Shown piece by piece: positions 1-7,155 of a DNA stretch of 64,000 nucleotides. Below the pieces are notes generated by a model. It did not search any database and was not told the origin of the DNA. It worked only from the letters and a program-made list of their open reading frames with translations. Where the stretch lies: positions 186,001-250,000 of the forward strand of contig NZ_UEYQ01000004.1 of NCBI RefSeq assembly GCF_900492205.1, given 5' to 3'. The stretch is from Ciceribacter sp. T2.26MG-112.2. GTDB lineage: Bacteria; Pseudomonadota; Alphaproteobacteria; Rhizobiales; Rhizobiaceae. Each line of letters begins with the position of its first letter. The first letter of the stretch is position 1. The translations under genes and the position numbers were made by a program.

Positions 1-144
1 CAGGCGGCGCTGCTCGCCGTTTCCCTTCCCAATCCGATCGAGCGGGTGGCGGGCAAGCCGGGCAAGGGCATGAAACGGCTGGCCGCGGTGGTCGATCGTC
101 GGGCCAAGCGCTCCGGCGCTTACATCACATGCCTTTATGATTGA
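1..144 (+). CDS. mtgA: Monofunctional peptidoglycan transglycosylase, C-terminal end (partial)
   Basis: The last 47 codons of a gene that begins before the window. The tail contains the SLPNP element followed by a basic stretch ([10 protein letters not shown]), as seen near the end of GT51 monofunctional transglycosylases. These enzymes are anchored in the inner membrane and polymerise lipid II into glycan strands in the periplasm. The position just upstream of rpmF agrees with the usual rhizobial gene order. Only the C-terminus is visible, so the catalytic glutamates cannot be checked. Confidence 0.8.
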   Translation, partial: QAALLAVSLPNPIERVAGKPGKGMKRLAAVVDRRAKRSGAYITCLYD

Positions 145-221
145 GTTGCAAAACTTTGGTTGGTGCTGCGGCACGCCCCAGCTTACTCTCGCATGACATG
201 GTGCCAATCGGGAGGACGCAG

Positions 222-869
222 ATGGACCCTTTCATTCTCTATATCGGCAACAAGAACTATTCCTCCTGGTCGTTCCGTCCGTGGATGGCGCTGACGGGCT
301 GCGGCATTCCCTTCGAGGAACGGCTGATCCCGTTCGATTTCGATGCCGGAAATCCAAAGTTCAAGGAAATCTCCCCGACCGGCCGCGTGCCGGTCCTGCA
401 CCACGGGAGCCTGCGGGTCTGGGAATCGCTTTCGATCATCGAATATGCGGCCGAGACCTTTCCCGATGCCGGCCTCTGGCCGACCGATAGCGGGGACCGG
501 GCCATGGCCCGGTCGATCTCCATGGAGATGCTTTCGGGTTTCCGGGCACTGCGCGGTGCCTGCCCGATGAACCTGCGCCGCGAGGTCCGGGCGATCGACC
601 TGCCCGAAGGTGTCGCGGAAGACGTGGCGCGCATCGAAACGATCTGGCGGGACATGCGCCGCCGCTCCGGCGGTCCGTTCCTTTTCGGTGCCTTCTCCGC
701 CGCCGACGCAATGTATGCCCCTGTGGTCAACCGCTTCCGGGTTTATGATCTGGTCCGCCAGGCCGACACGCTCGATTACATGCAGGCGATGGAGAACCAT
801 CCCGCCTGGATCGGCTGGCGTGACGCGGCGCTTGCCGAGACCTGGATCGTCCCGGAGGACGAGGCCTGA
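222..869 (+). CDS. Glutathione S-transferase family protein
   Basis: A 215-residue protein with a thioredoxin-like N-terminal GST domain (about residues 1-80; YSSWSFRPWMAL near the start, then SPTGRVPVL with the cis-proline loop and ESLSIIEY) and an all-helical C-terminal domain. The SSW motif puts the probable catalytic serine about where maleylacetoacetate-isomerase-like GSTs have it. The ATG at 222 is preferred over upstream in-frame codons because GGGAGGA lies at 210-216 and the GST fold starts directly after it. The substrate is unknown. It lies between mtgA and rpmF and is probably transcribed alone. Confidence 0.85.
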   Translation: MDPFILYIGNKNYSSWSFRPWMALTGCGIPFEERLIPFDFDAGNPKFKEISPTGRVPVLHHGSLRVWESLSIIEYAAETFPDAGLWPTDSGDRAMARSISMEMLSGFRALRGACPMNLRREVRAIDLPEGVAEDVARIETIWRDMRRRSGGPFLFGAFSAADAMYAPVVNRFRVYDLVRQADTLDYMQAMENHPAWIGWRDAALAETWIVPEDEA

Positions 870-1027
870 GCGCGTCGTCGCCCAGGCGTCCTGAAAAAAT
901 TGAGCCGGGGACTGGTCAAAGCCCTGCGGGACATGTATAAGCGCGCCAAATTCCGAGATCGAGACAGGTGCTGTTCGGCTCATCCGGCCGCGGGATCCTG
1001 TTTTGCCCGTCATGTGGAGTAACTAAA

Positions 1028-1213
1028 ATGGCTGTACCGAAAAGAAAAACAAGCCCGTCCAAGCGCGGTATGCGCCGCTCTGCAGACGCGCTGAAGGCTT
1101 CGTCCTACGTCGAAGACAAGAACTCCGGCGAACTTCGCCGTCCGCACCATATCGATCTGAAGACCGGTATGTACCGTGGCCGTCAGGTCCTGACGCCCAA
1201 GGAAGGCGCATAA
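1028..1213 (+). CDS. rpmF: 50S ribosomal protein L32
   Basis: A 61-residue basic protein beginning [18 protein letters not shown], the canonical L32 start. It is a component of the large ribosomal subunit near the exit side. The ATG at 1028 follows a GGAG at 1016-1019 and gives the usual family length; the longer reading from 968 adds unrelated residues. As in many rhizobial and bacterial L32 proteins of this class, no zinc-binding cysteine pairs are seen. A palindrome and a rho-independent terminator follow immediately, so it is likely a single-gene transcript. Confidence 0.97.
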   Translation: MAVPKRKTSPSKRGMRRSADALKASSYVEDKNSGELRRPHHIDLKTGMYRGRQVLTPKEGA

Positions 1214-1239
1214 TTTCCGAATATTCGGATGACTTTTTT

Positions 1240-1270
1240 AAGGTCGGCCTTGTGCCGGCCTTTACTTTTT
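1240..1270 (+). terminator. Rho-independent terminator of rpmF
   Basis: Inverted repeat AAGGTCGGC (1240-1248) and GCCGGCCTT (1254-1262), with one G-U pair and a short loop, followed by a T-rich run to 1270. It lies 26 bp after the rpmF stop codon. Confidence 0.8.
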
Positions 1271-1347
1271 AGGGGTTCTGGCGGTTAAATCCGCGGGTCA
1301 GACGCCTGTTTCGCTGGCGCTTCACCTGCTGCTGACCGAGGGCCGCC

Positions 1348-1755
1348 ATGTTTTCCGCCATTCCGTTGATGATCCTGCCGCTGGCGCTCTACAATCTGGC
1401 AATGCTCGGTCTATTCGGTTCCGGCGGGGTCGAAGTGCTCGACCAGCAATTGCTGTCGTTTGCCATGTTGTCCGGCGCGGTCTGGGCTCTTTCCGTCAGC
1501 GACGTGCTCATCCTGCTGTCGCTCGCCATTCTGTTCTTCGAGATCCTGAAGGCGACGATCAACGGCTCCGGCTCGCTGATCAACCACATGCTGTCCATGC
1601 TGGTCTTCATTGCCTTCCTGGTCGAATTCCTGCTGGTGCGCGGGGCAGCGACCCAGACATTCTTCATCCTGATGACCATCGCCTTCATTGATGTCGTCGG
1701 CGGCTTCGCGGTGTCGATCCGCTCGGCAGGCCGGGATGTTTCGATCGGCCTGTAG
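1348..1755 (+). CDS. Small integral membrane protein of unknown function
   Basis: A 135-residue, strongly hydrophobic protein. About four membrane segments are visible (near residues 3-24, 45-66, 82-100 and 106-126), separated by short polar turns. The start ATG follows a GAGGG at 1338-1342. No catalytic motif is recognisable. Its neighbours are rpmF upstream and phaR convergent downstream. I do not recognise a family, and the function is unknown. Confidence 0.7.
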   Translation: MFSAIPLMILPLALYNLAMLGLFGSGGVEVLDQQLLSFAMLSGAVWALSVSDVLILLSLAILFFEILKATINGSGSLINHMLSMLVFIAFLVEFLLVRGAATQTFFILMTIAFIDVVGGFAVSIRSAGRDVSIGL

Positions 1756-1838
1756 CCGGATTTACCTTTCAGGATGCAAGAAGGGCAGGAGTTTCCTCCT
1801 GCCCGCGACGGTTGATTGGCATCTTTCTTTGATGGCGT

Positions 1839-2414
1839 TCAGAGATTGTCGAGCTTGTTCTGCAGCGTGCGCAGCTGTTCCTTGAGCTCGTCGATGTCCT
1901 TTGCCTCGGCCTTCTTGGTCTCCTTCGGTTGCTGGGCGCCGAGGAAGGGCGAGAACATCTGCATCGCCTGGTGGAACATTTCGGTGTTGCGCTTGACCTG
2001 TTCTTCCATCAGCTGAATCGGCGCCTGCAGATTCTTGGTCAGCGGCGTCTCGCCGAAGGCCTTTGTCATCTGCTCGCGCATCTGAACCTGCTGCTCGGTG
2101 AAGGCCTTCATCGAATGCTCGAGGAAGCTCGGCACGACCATCTGCATCTGGTCGCCGTAATAGCTGATGAGCTGGCGCAGGAAGGAGATCGGCAGAAGCG
2201 TGTTGCCGGTCTTCGACTCCTGCTCGAAAATGATCTGGGTCAGGACTGAATGGGTGATGTCCTCGCCGGACTTTGCGTCCTGGACGGTGAACTCCTCGCC
2301 CTTCTTGACCATCTTGGCCAGGTCTTCCAGCGTCACATAGGTGCTGGTGCCCGTGTTGTAGAGGCGTCGATTGGCATATTTCTTTATGACGATCTCGCCG
2401 TCGGCTTTGGCCAT
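1839..2414 (-). CDS. phaR: Polyhydroxyalkanoate synthesis repressor PhaR
   Basis: A 191-residue regulator. The N-terminal domain (about residues 8-70) has the highly conserved VIKKYANRRLYNTGTSTYVTL start of the PHB-accumulation regulator family, followed by repeated PHB-accumulation motifs (about 75-130) and a charged, helical tail. Family members bind DNA and also PHB granules, and repress phasin and PHB genes until polymer appears; in rhizobia the same gene is called aniA. It is divergent from phaA across a 228-bp region, the expected place for a PhaR operator. The exact operator cannot be pinned down by eye. Confidence 0.93.
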   Translation of the reverse strand: MAKADGEIVIKKYANRRLYNTGTSTYVTLEDLAKMVKKGEEFTVQDAKSGEDITHSVLTQIIFEQESKTGNTLLPISFLRQLISYYGDQMQMVVPSFLEHSMKAFTEQQVQMREQMTKAFGETPLTKNLQAPIQLMEEQVKRNTEMFHQAMQMFSPFLGAQQPKETKKAEAKDIDELKEQLRTLQNKLDNL

Positions 2415-2642
2415 ATTCGTCTCCTAACCCCGTTGTTTTTGTGGATTTTTGCTCTTCCCGTGACAAGTGTAAGCGCAAATCGAGGGCGGTGACAATCTCT
2501 TTGTGCGATGCGGTACTCGCAATTGATGAAAGCCAAGAGGGTGCAACTAATGAACGAAACGACCGGCGTTCTTCCTGTTTGACTCCGGCCCAAAGCTTTG
2601 CCAGTTTCAAGTTCAAAGAAGCAGTCACCCGAGGAGGCGTCC

Positions 2643-3824
2643 ATGAGCAGTTCATCCATCGTTATTGCGAGCGCAGCGCGCACACCGGTCGGCTCGTTCA
2701 ATGGCGCCTTTGCCAATGTCGCAGCGCACGACCTGGGCGCCACGGCCATCAAGGCGGTGCTGGAGCGCGCCGGCGTCGACGCCAAGGAAGTGGACGAAGT
2801 CATTCTCGGCCAGGTTCTGTCCGCCGGCCAGGGCCAAAACCCTGCCCGTCAGGCCGCGATGAAGGCCGGCATTCCGCAGGAAGCAACCGCCTGGGGCATG
2901 AACCAGCTCTGCGGATCGGGACTTCGCGCCGTAGCGCTTGGGATGCAGCAGATTTCTGCCGGCGATGCGACGATCATCATCGCCGGCGGCCAGGAATCCA
3001 TGTCGATGGCACCGCATTGCGCCCATCTGCGCGCCGGTACCAAGATGGGCGACATGAAGATGGTCGACACGATGATCAAGGATGGTCTGACCGACGCCTT
3101 CTACGGCTACCATATGGGCACGACCGCCGAAAACGTCGCCCGCCAGTTCCAGCTGACGCGCGACGAGCAGGATGCGTTTGCTCTCGCCTCGCAGAACAAG
3201 GCAGAGGCTGCGCAGGTCGCCGGCCGCTTCAAGGACGAGATTGTTCCGGTCGTGGTTCCGGGCCGCAAGGGCGATGTGACCGTCGATGCCGATGAATATA
3301 TCCGCATCGGCGCGACGCTAGACAGCATGACCAAGCTCCGCCCGGCTTTCGACAAGGAAGGCACGGTCACCGCCGGCAACGCCTCGGGCATCAATGATGG
3401 TGCAGCGGCCGCGCTCCTGATGAGCGAGGCCGAGGCGCAGCGCCGCGGCATCACCCCGCTGGTGCGCATCGCCTCCTGGGCGACGGCCGGCGTCGATCCG
3501 CAGATCATGGGGACCGGCCCGATCCCGGCGTCGCGCAAGGCCTTGCAGAAGGCCGGCTGGAAGATTTCCGATCTCGATCTCGTCGAGGCCAACGAAGCTT
3601 TCGCCGCCCAGGCCTGCGCGGTCAACAAGGACCTCGGCTGGGATACCTCGATCGTCAACGTCAATGGTGGCGCGATCGCCATCGGTCATCCGATCGGCGC
3701 ATCCGGCGCCCGCGTTCTCAATACGCTGGTGTTCGAAATGAAGCGCCGTGGCGCCAAGAAGGGCCTTGCCACGCTGTGCATCGGCGGTGGCATGGGGATT
3801 GCCATGTGCCTCGAGGCACTCTGA
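2643..3824 (+). CDS. phaA: Acetyl-CoA C-acetyltransferase (beta-ketothiolase)
   Basis: A 393-residue thiolase that condenses two acetyl-CoA into acetoacetyl-CoA, the first step of polyhydroxybutyrate synthesis in the cytosol. All catalytic residues are visible: nucleophile Cys90 in NQLCGSG, His349 in GHPIGASG, and Cys379 in CIGGGMG. The spacing matches the well-studied Zoogloea enzyme. The ATG at 2643 is chosen because GAGGAGG lies at 2631-2637 and the family N-terminus ([16 protein letters not shown]) follows directly. phaB lies 130 bp downstream on the same strand, likely co-transcribed. Confidence 0.96.
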   Translation: MSSSSIVIASAARTPVGSFNGAFANVAAHDLGATAIKAVLERAGVDAKEVDEVILGQVLSAGQGQNPARQAAMKAGIPQEATAWGMNQLCGSGLRAVALGMQQISAGDATIIIAGGQESMSMAPHCAHLRAGTKMGDMKMVDTMIKDGLTDAFYGYHMGTTAENVARQFQLTRDEQDAFALASQNKAEAAQVAGRFKDEIVPVVVPGRKGDVTVDADEYIRIGATLDSMTKLRPAFDKEGTVTAGNASGINDGAAAALLMSEAEAQRRGITPLVRIASWATAGVDPQIMGTGPIPASRKALQKAGWKISDLDLVEANEAFAAQACAVNKDLGWDTSIVNVNGGAIAIGHPIGASGARVLNTLVFEMKRRGAKKGLATLCIGGGMGIAMCLEAL

Positions 3825-3953
3825 ACCAAGGTCGCACCGACGCGGCCGTCGCCGCGCGGGCTTCCATCTGCTTGACATGAAACTGTCCTAACAACGGCTT
3901 CACAAGAAGAGTCGGTGGACGCTGGATTTTATTCTGTGAGGGGAGATCAGGAC

Positions 3954-4679
3954 ATGAGCAGAACAGCATTGGTGACGGGCGGAACCCGGGGCATCGGCGC
4001 GGCGATTTCGATCGCGCTCAAGGCCGCCGGCTATAAGGTGGCGGCGAATTATGCCGGCAATGACGAGAAGGCCAAGGCCTTCGAAGCCGAAACGGGGATC
4101 CGCGCCTTCAAGTGGGACGTTTCGAACTATCAGGCTTGCGCCGAGGGGATCGCCAAGGTCGAGGCCGAACTGGGACCGGTCGAGATCCTCGTCAACAATG
4201 CCGGCATCACGCGCGATGCCATGTTCCACAAGATGACGCCCGACCAATGGAACGAGGTGATCAACACCAACCTCACCGGCGTGTTCAACATGACCCATCC
4301 GGTCTGGTCCGGCATGCGTGACCGCAATTTCGGCCGCGTCATCACCATCTCGTCGATCAACGGTCAGAAGGGGCAGATGGGGCAGGCTAACTACTCGGCG
4401 GCCAAGGCCGGCGATCTCGGCATCACCAAGGCGCTCGCTCAGGAAGGTGCGGCCAAGGGGATCACGGTGAATGCGATCTGCCCCGGTTATATCGGCACGG
4501 AAATGGTGCGCGCCATTCCGGAAAAGGTGCTGAACGAGCGGATCATTCCGCAGATTCCGGTCGGACGTCTCGGCGAGCCGGAAGAAATCGCCCGGATCGT
4601 GGTGTTCCTTGCCTCCGACGATGCCGGTTTCATCACTGGGTCGACGATCTCGGCCAATGGCGGCCAGTTCTTCGTCTGA
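3954..4679 (+). CDS. phaB: Acetoacetyl-CoA reductase
   Basis: A 241-residue short-chain dehydrogenase that reduces acetoacetyl-CoA to (R)-3-hydroxybutyryl-CoA with NADPH, the second step of PHB synthesis. The cofactor motif TGGTRGIG is near residue 9, NNAG follows near 85, and the Ser-Tyr-Lys active site is in the SSINGQKGQMGQANYSAAKAG stretch around residues 137-157. The end ITGSTISANGGQFF is typical of PhaB. The ATG at 3954 has GGGGAGA just upstream. The PHA synthase phaC is not in the window. Confidence 0.95.
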   Translation: MSRTALVTGGTRGIGAAISIALKAAGYKVAANYAGNDEKAKAFEAETGIRAFKWDVSNYQACAEGIAKVEAELGPVEILVNNAGITRDAMFHKMTPDQWNEVINTNLTGVFNMTHPVWSGMRDRNFGRVITISSINGQKGQMGQANYSAAKAGDLGITKALAQEGAAKGITVNAICPGYIGTEMVRAIPEKVLNERIIPQIPVGRLGEPEEIARIVVFLASDDAGFITGSTISANGGQFFV

Positions 4680-4700
4680 GGCCGCCTTCCGCATTCTGCA

Positions 4701-4723
4701 GCGGCCCCGCCAACAGGGGCCGC
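4701..4723 (+). terminator. Strong GC hairpin after phaB
   Basis: Perfect 8-bp stem GCGGCCCC (4701-4708) and GGGGCCGC (4716-4723) with a 7-nt loop, 22 bp after the phaB stop. No T-run follows, so it may be a 3' stabilising or weak terminator structure. It ends only 7-19 bp before the next gene's start. Confidence 0.5.
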
Positions 4724-4741
4724 ATTGCCATGGAGGTCCTG

Positions 4742-5122
4742 GTGCTGCCGTTCTGCCCAAATCTGCAGGACCTCGCTGTGGCGTTAAAGGATGCCTGGTC
4801 GTCCGGCACGTCGAGTAAGTGGACGCCGGAGAACCCCGCGAAGGGCCAGTGCAGCGTGACGTCTCTGGTCGTGCAGGATTTGTTCGGCGGGGAGATTCTC
4901 AAGACGCAGGTGCCGGGCGGCACGCATTTCTACAATCGCATCGGCAGCGCGCGTCTCGACCTGACGATCAGTCAGTTCGATCACTCCGTCACGTTTGACG
5001 ACGCTCTCTCCAGCCGCGCCGAAGCCTTGGCGGATACAAGTCTCGAACAGTATTGCCTTTTGCGCCTAAGACTGGGGTCGATCGTTAACGCTGGATCCTT
5101 CCGCGAGGCGGAAGAGACTTAA
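4742..5122 (+). CDS. YunG-like protein of unknown function
   Basis: About 126 residues. The central part (DAWSSGTSSKWTPENPAKGQ, then CSVTSLVVQDLFGGEIL and HFYNRI) resembles the YunG family of small uncharacterised proteins, in which a cysteine, a histidine and an asparagine are conserved. I see the Cys after GQ and the His in THFYN, which suggests a cysteine-protease-like fold, but activity is not established. GTG at 4742 is preferred because GGAGG lies at 4732-4736; ATG 4730 is the alternative. It follows the phaB hairpin closely. Its role near PHB genes is unknown. Confidence 0.65.
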   Translation: MLPFCPNLQDLAVALKDAWSSGTSSKWTPENPAKGQCSVTSLVVQDLFGGEILKTQVPGGTHFYNRIGSARLDLTISQFDHSVTFDDALSSRAEALADTSLEQYCLLRLRLGSIVNAGSFREAEET

Positions 5123-5170
5123 TATCCACCGTTTTCTATGGTTAACACTCTGTTATTCCACAATATCTTG

Positions 5171-5224
5171 TCGTGAACAAACCGGGAAGGCCGGCGCGTC
5201 ACCGATTCGTCGCTGATTCGTTCC
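5171..5224. repeat. GATTCGT-rich dispersed repeat, copy 1
   Basis: A 54-bp stretch that aligns without gaps to 6911-6964. The best conserved part (5198-5224) differs at only two positions and contains two GATTCGT words 11 bp apart, one DNA turn. A second block, CGTGAACAAA (5172-5181), is identical in both copies. GATTC is a GANTC (CcrM methylation) site. It is in the gap between the YunG-like gene and a lipoprotein gene on the other strand. Confidence 0.6.
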
Positions 5225-5265
5225 GTCTTTGATCGAAGTGTTAAAGAGGGCGCGCGGGTAAGCAG

Positions 5266-5296
5266 CAAAAAGCCGCCGGTGGGGGAGCCGGCGGCT
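5266..5296 (-). terminator. Terminator for the glycine-zipper lipoprotein gene
   Basis: Perfect 9-bp inverted repeat AGCCGCCGG (5271-5279) and CCGGCGGCT (5288-5296). Read on the minus strand it is followed by a run of five T, as expected for the end of the gene stopping at 5317. Confidence 0.8.
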
Positions 5297-5316
5297 TTCT
5301 GTCGAAGCGTCGCCGC

Positions 5317-5571
5317 TTAGCGGCAGCGTGCTTCGTAGGTGCGGCCGTAGCGATCGCGATAGACGCAATAGCCGGAGCGTTCCTGGGACTGGCCGATCAG
5401 GGCACCGGCGGCGCCGCCAACGACCGCGCCGACGGCTGCGCCGCCAACCGAGTTGGTGGCCACGCCACCGATCACGGCACCGGTTGCGGCGCCGACGCCG
5501 GCGCCTCGTTCAGTCGCGGTGCAGGAGGCGAGAGGTGCGATCAGCGCCAGGGCAATAAGGGTCTTTTTCAT
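5317..5571 (-). CDS. Small glycine-zipper lipoprotein
   Basis: An 84-residue protein with a lipoprotein signal peptide (hydrophobic LIALALIAPLASC, lipobox cysteine at about residue 17) and a glycine-zipper segment of repeated GxxxG (about 23-60). A cysteine-containing tail with YRDRYGRTYEARCR follows. Such proteins are usually anchored to the outer membrane and are often stress related. Of three consecutive ATG codons the third (5571) has the best spacing, 7 nt from an AAGGA. It is transcribed alone and ends at a terminator. The precise function is unknown. Confidence 0.8.
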   Translation of the reverse strand: MKKTLIALALIAPLASCTATERGAGVGAATGAVIGGVATNSVGGAAVGAVVGGAAGALIGQSQERSGYCVYRDRYGRTYEARCR

Positions 5572-5600
5572 CATCATTTCCTTTTCGGTTGGGGTGTCGC

Positions 5601-5756
5601 TCAGATCCGGCCCATGAGCAGCAGGATGACAAGGATAAGCACAACGAGGCCAAGTCCACCGGACGGTCCATAGCCCCAGTTGCGGCTATAGCCCCAATTG
5701 GGGAGTGCGCCGATCAACAGCAGGATGACGATGACGATTAGAATTGTGCTCAACAT
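5601..5756 (-). CDS. DUF3309-type tiny membrane protein
   Basis: A 51-residue protein with two hydrophobic segments (about 2-20 and 34-50) around an aromatic linker, NWGYSRNWGYGPSGG. This matches the small DUF3309 family, whose function is unknown. The ATG at 5756 has a strong GGAGAGGG upstream on the minus strand. Its start lies inside the end of the hydrolase gene, an overlap of 71 bp in a different frame, so the two may be translated from one message. Confidence 0.8.
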   Translation of the reverse strand: MLSTILIVIVILLLIGALPNWGYSRNWGYGPSGGLGLVVLILVILLLMGRI

Positions 5757-6765
5757 GGATGCCCTCTCCAACTGGGAATGCGAAACTCGGTAGTCGTGTG
5801 CCCTCAACGTCGCCCGAAAGAAATTGTTCCAGGCCGGGTAATCGAATTGATGAAGCGCCCGTTGGTGTGTCATCGAACAGCGGGGCGAAGCGCTCCGCCC
5901 ATCGGCCGCGAAGTGCCCTGGCAACGGACGAGTGAGGGTCGACGAAGCCGGCGATCACCTTGTCCATCTGCCGTTTCTGCTCGACCATGACCAGGTGGCC
6001 ACAATCGCCGAACAGGACCGTTTGCGCCCGCGGCAGCAGTTTCGACAACCGCAATTGGTGCGCTGGAGGGACGATGCCGTCGTGGACGCCGACAAGGTTG
6101 AGCACCGGCAGTGTCATTTTCGGCAGATCCCCGAGGATCGACGTGCTCGACATGAAATGCACGCACGCCGCGACGTCCTCAGGGCGGGTTCGCAGCAGAT
6201 GGCTGCGGACCATTTCCATCGCGTCTGCCGCCCGATCGTCCTCCCAGGGGCAGGATTTGTCATAGACGCACTCGATCGAGCCCCAGCGGAACTGTTCGCG
6301 GGTCGAGATCCAGCGCTTGAAGAAATGGCGAAAGACATAAGGGCCGACGCGCGGCACACGCAGCATGCGCGCGGCGAACCGCTCCTTGCCTTCGAAGCGT
6401 CCGCAGGCAAAGCCACCGAGCAGGATCACGGATCGCACCAGATCCGGGCGTCGCGCGGCGAGCAAGAGCGACAGGAAGCCGCCGGTCGAGTGACCGATCA
6501 GTGTGACCGGCTCACTGGCAAAATCCCGGCCGATCGCCTGGGCCATGGCTTCGACCACCTCGTCGGCGGTGATCGGCGTTCCCGGTTCGGGCAGCGACCA
6601 GGGATGATGTCCGGGGAGCGGATAGGCCACGGTGCGTCCGCGGCGGGTTACCTCGGGTGCAAAGACGGTCCAGAACGCAGGGGCCATCGCCATTCCATGC
6701 AGCAGCACGAAATTCTGGCCGGGCTTTTTGCTGATCCATTCGGCAGGCGGTGGAAGGAGTGTCAT
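5686..6765 (-). CDS. Alpha/beta-fold hydrolase
   Basis: A 359-residue hydrolase. The strand-turn FVLLHGMAMAP (residues 19-29) supplies the oxyanion region, the nucleophile elbow is GHSTGG with Ser93, and a late GDCGHLV carries the probable catalytic histidine. There is no signal peptide, so it is probably cytosolic. The last 80 residues extend past the fold and are rich in Arg, Pro and Ser; they run into the downstream DUF3309 gene. The substrate is unknown; esterase, lactonase or similar are possible. Confidence 0.82.
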   Translation of the reverse strand: MTLLPPPAEWISKKPGQNFVLLHGMAMAPAFWTVFAPEVTRRGRTVAYPLPGHHPWSLPEPGTPITADEVVEAMAQAIGRDFASEPVTLIGHSTGGFLSLLLAARRPDLVRSVILLGGFACGRFEGKERFAARMLRVPRVGPYVFRHFFKRWISTREQFRWGSIECVYDKSCPWEDDRAADAMEMVRSHLLRTRPEDVAACVHFMSSTSILGDLPKMTLPVLNLVGVHDGIVPPAHQLRLSKLLPRAQTVLFGDCGHLVMVEQKRQMDKVIAGFVDPHSSVARALRGRWAERFAPLFDDTPTGASSIRLPGLEQFLSGDVEGTRLPSFAFPVGEGIHVEHNSNRHRHPAVDRRTPQLGL

Positions 6766-6863
6766 GTTTGTTCAACCTCGGACCCGGTAACGCCCAACCC
6801 GGCCAAAGAGTTCCGGCACGGTTGCGATCGGACCGATGCTGACCTGCGCGGCAAGCAATTGAT

Positions 6864-6932
6864 CCGATTCAGCATTTGGTGCCGCCTGGCGAATGGCCGT
6901 CGAGATCTAGGCGTGAACAAATGCTGAATCGG
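6864..6932. repeat. Perfect 15-bp inverted repeat
   Basis: CCGATTCAGCATTTG at 6864-6878 is the exact reverse complement of 6918-6932, with 39 bp between. The arms have low self-stacking GC content for this genome, so they look more like a protein site or element end than a terminator. The right arm overlaps the dispersed repeat. Confidence 0.6.
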
Positions 6933-6964
6933 CACGAGTCAGCGATTCGTCGCCGATTCGTTCC
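6911..6964. repeat. GATTCGT-rich dispersed repeat, copy 2
   Basis: The second copy of the element at 5171-5224, in the same orientation and ungapped. Two GATTCGT words 11 bp apart lie at 6944-6950 and 6955-6961, within a block (6938-6964) that has two mismatches to copy 1. It sits upstream of the helicase gene. Confidence 0.6.
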
Positions 6965-7155
6965 CACCCTGTTCCCTGGGCAGATATTCACCCCGATTGC
7001 AGGTATCGTATCCCGCATTTCCGTTCGGTGAGGTGCGGGAATCGGGGTCTCCCGTCAGGTGCGTCTTGCCTTTGCCGTCAATCGTCGCCATGTGTGGCAA
7101 GCTCGCCGAACGCCGCAATGCGGTGTCGATGATCCCTTGCAGCGCGGAGCCGTCC

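Larger units (their letters stand above)
6766..7155. other. 390-bp intergenic region with repeats
   Basis: The space between the divergent hydrolase and helicase genes. It holds a perfect 15-bp inverted repeat (6864-6878 with 6918-6932), the second copy of the GATTCGT repeat (6911-6964), and a smaller inverted repeat TCCCGCA/TGCGGGA (7011-7017 and 7034-7040). The helicase frame stays open upstream to 6997, but nothing in that extension resembles the helicase family. I see no separate gene. Confidence 0.5.

Noticed and set aside
6997..7155. N-terminal extension of the helicase
   Set aside because: The 53 extra residues do not resemble the family, and a ribosome site precedes the TTG at 7156.
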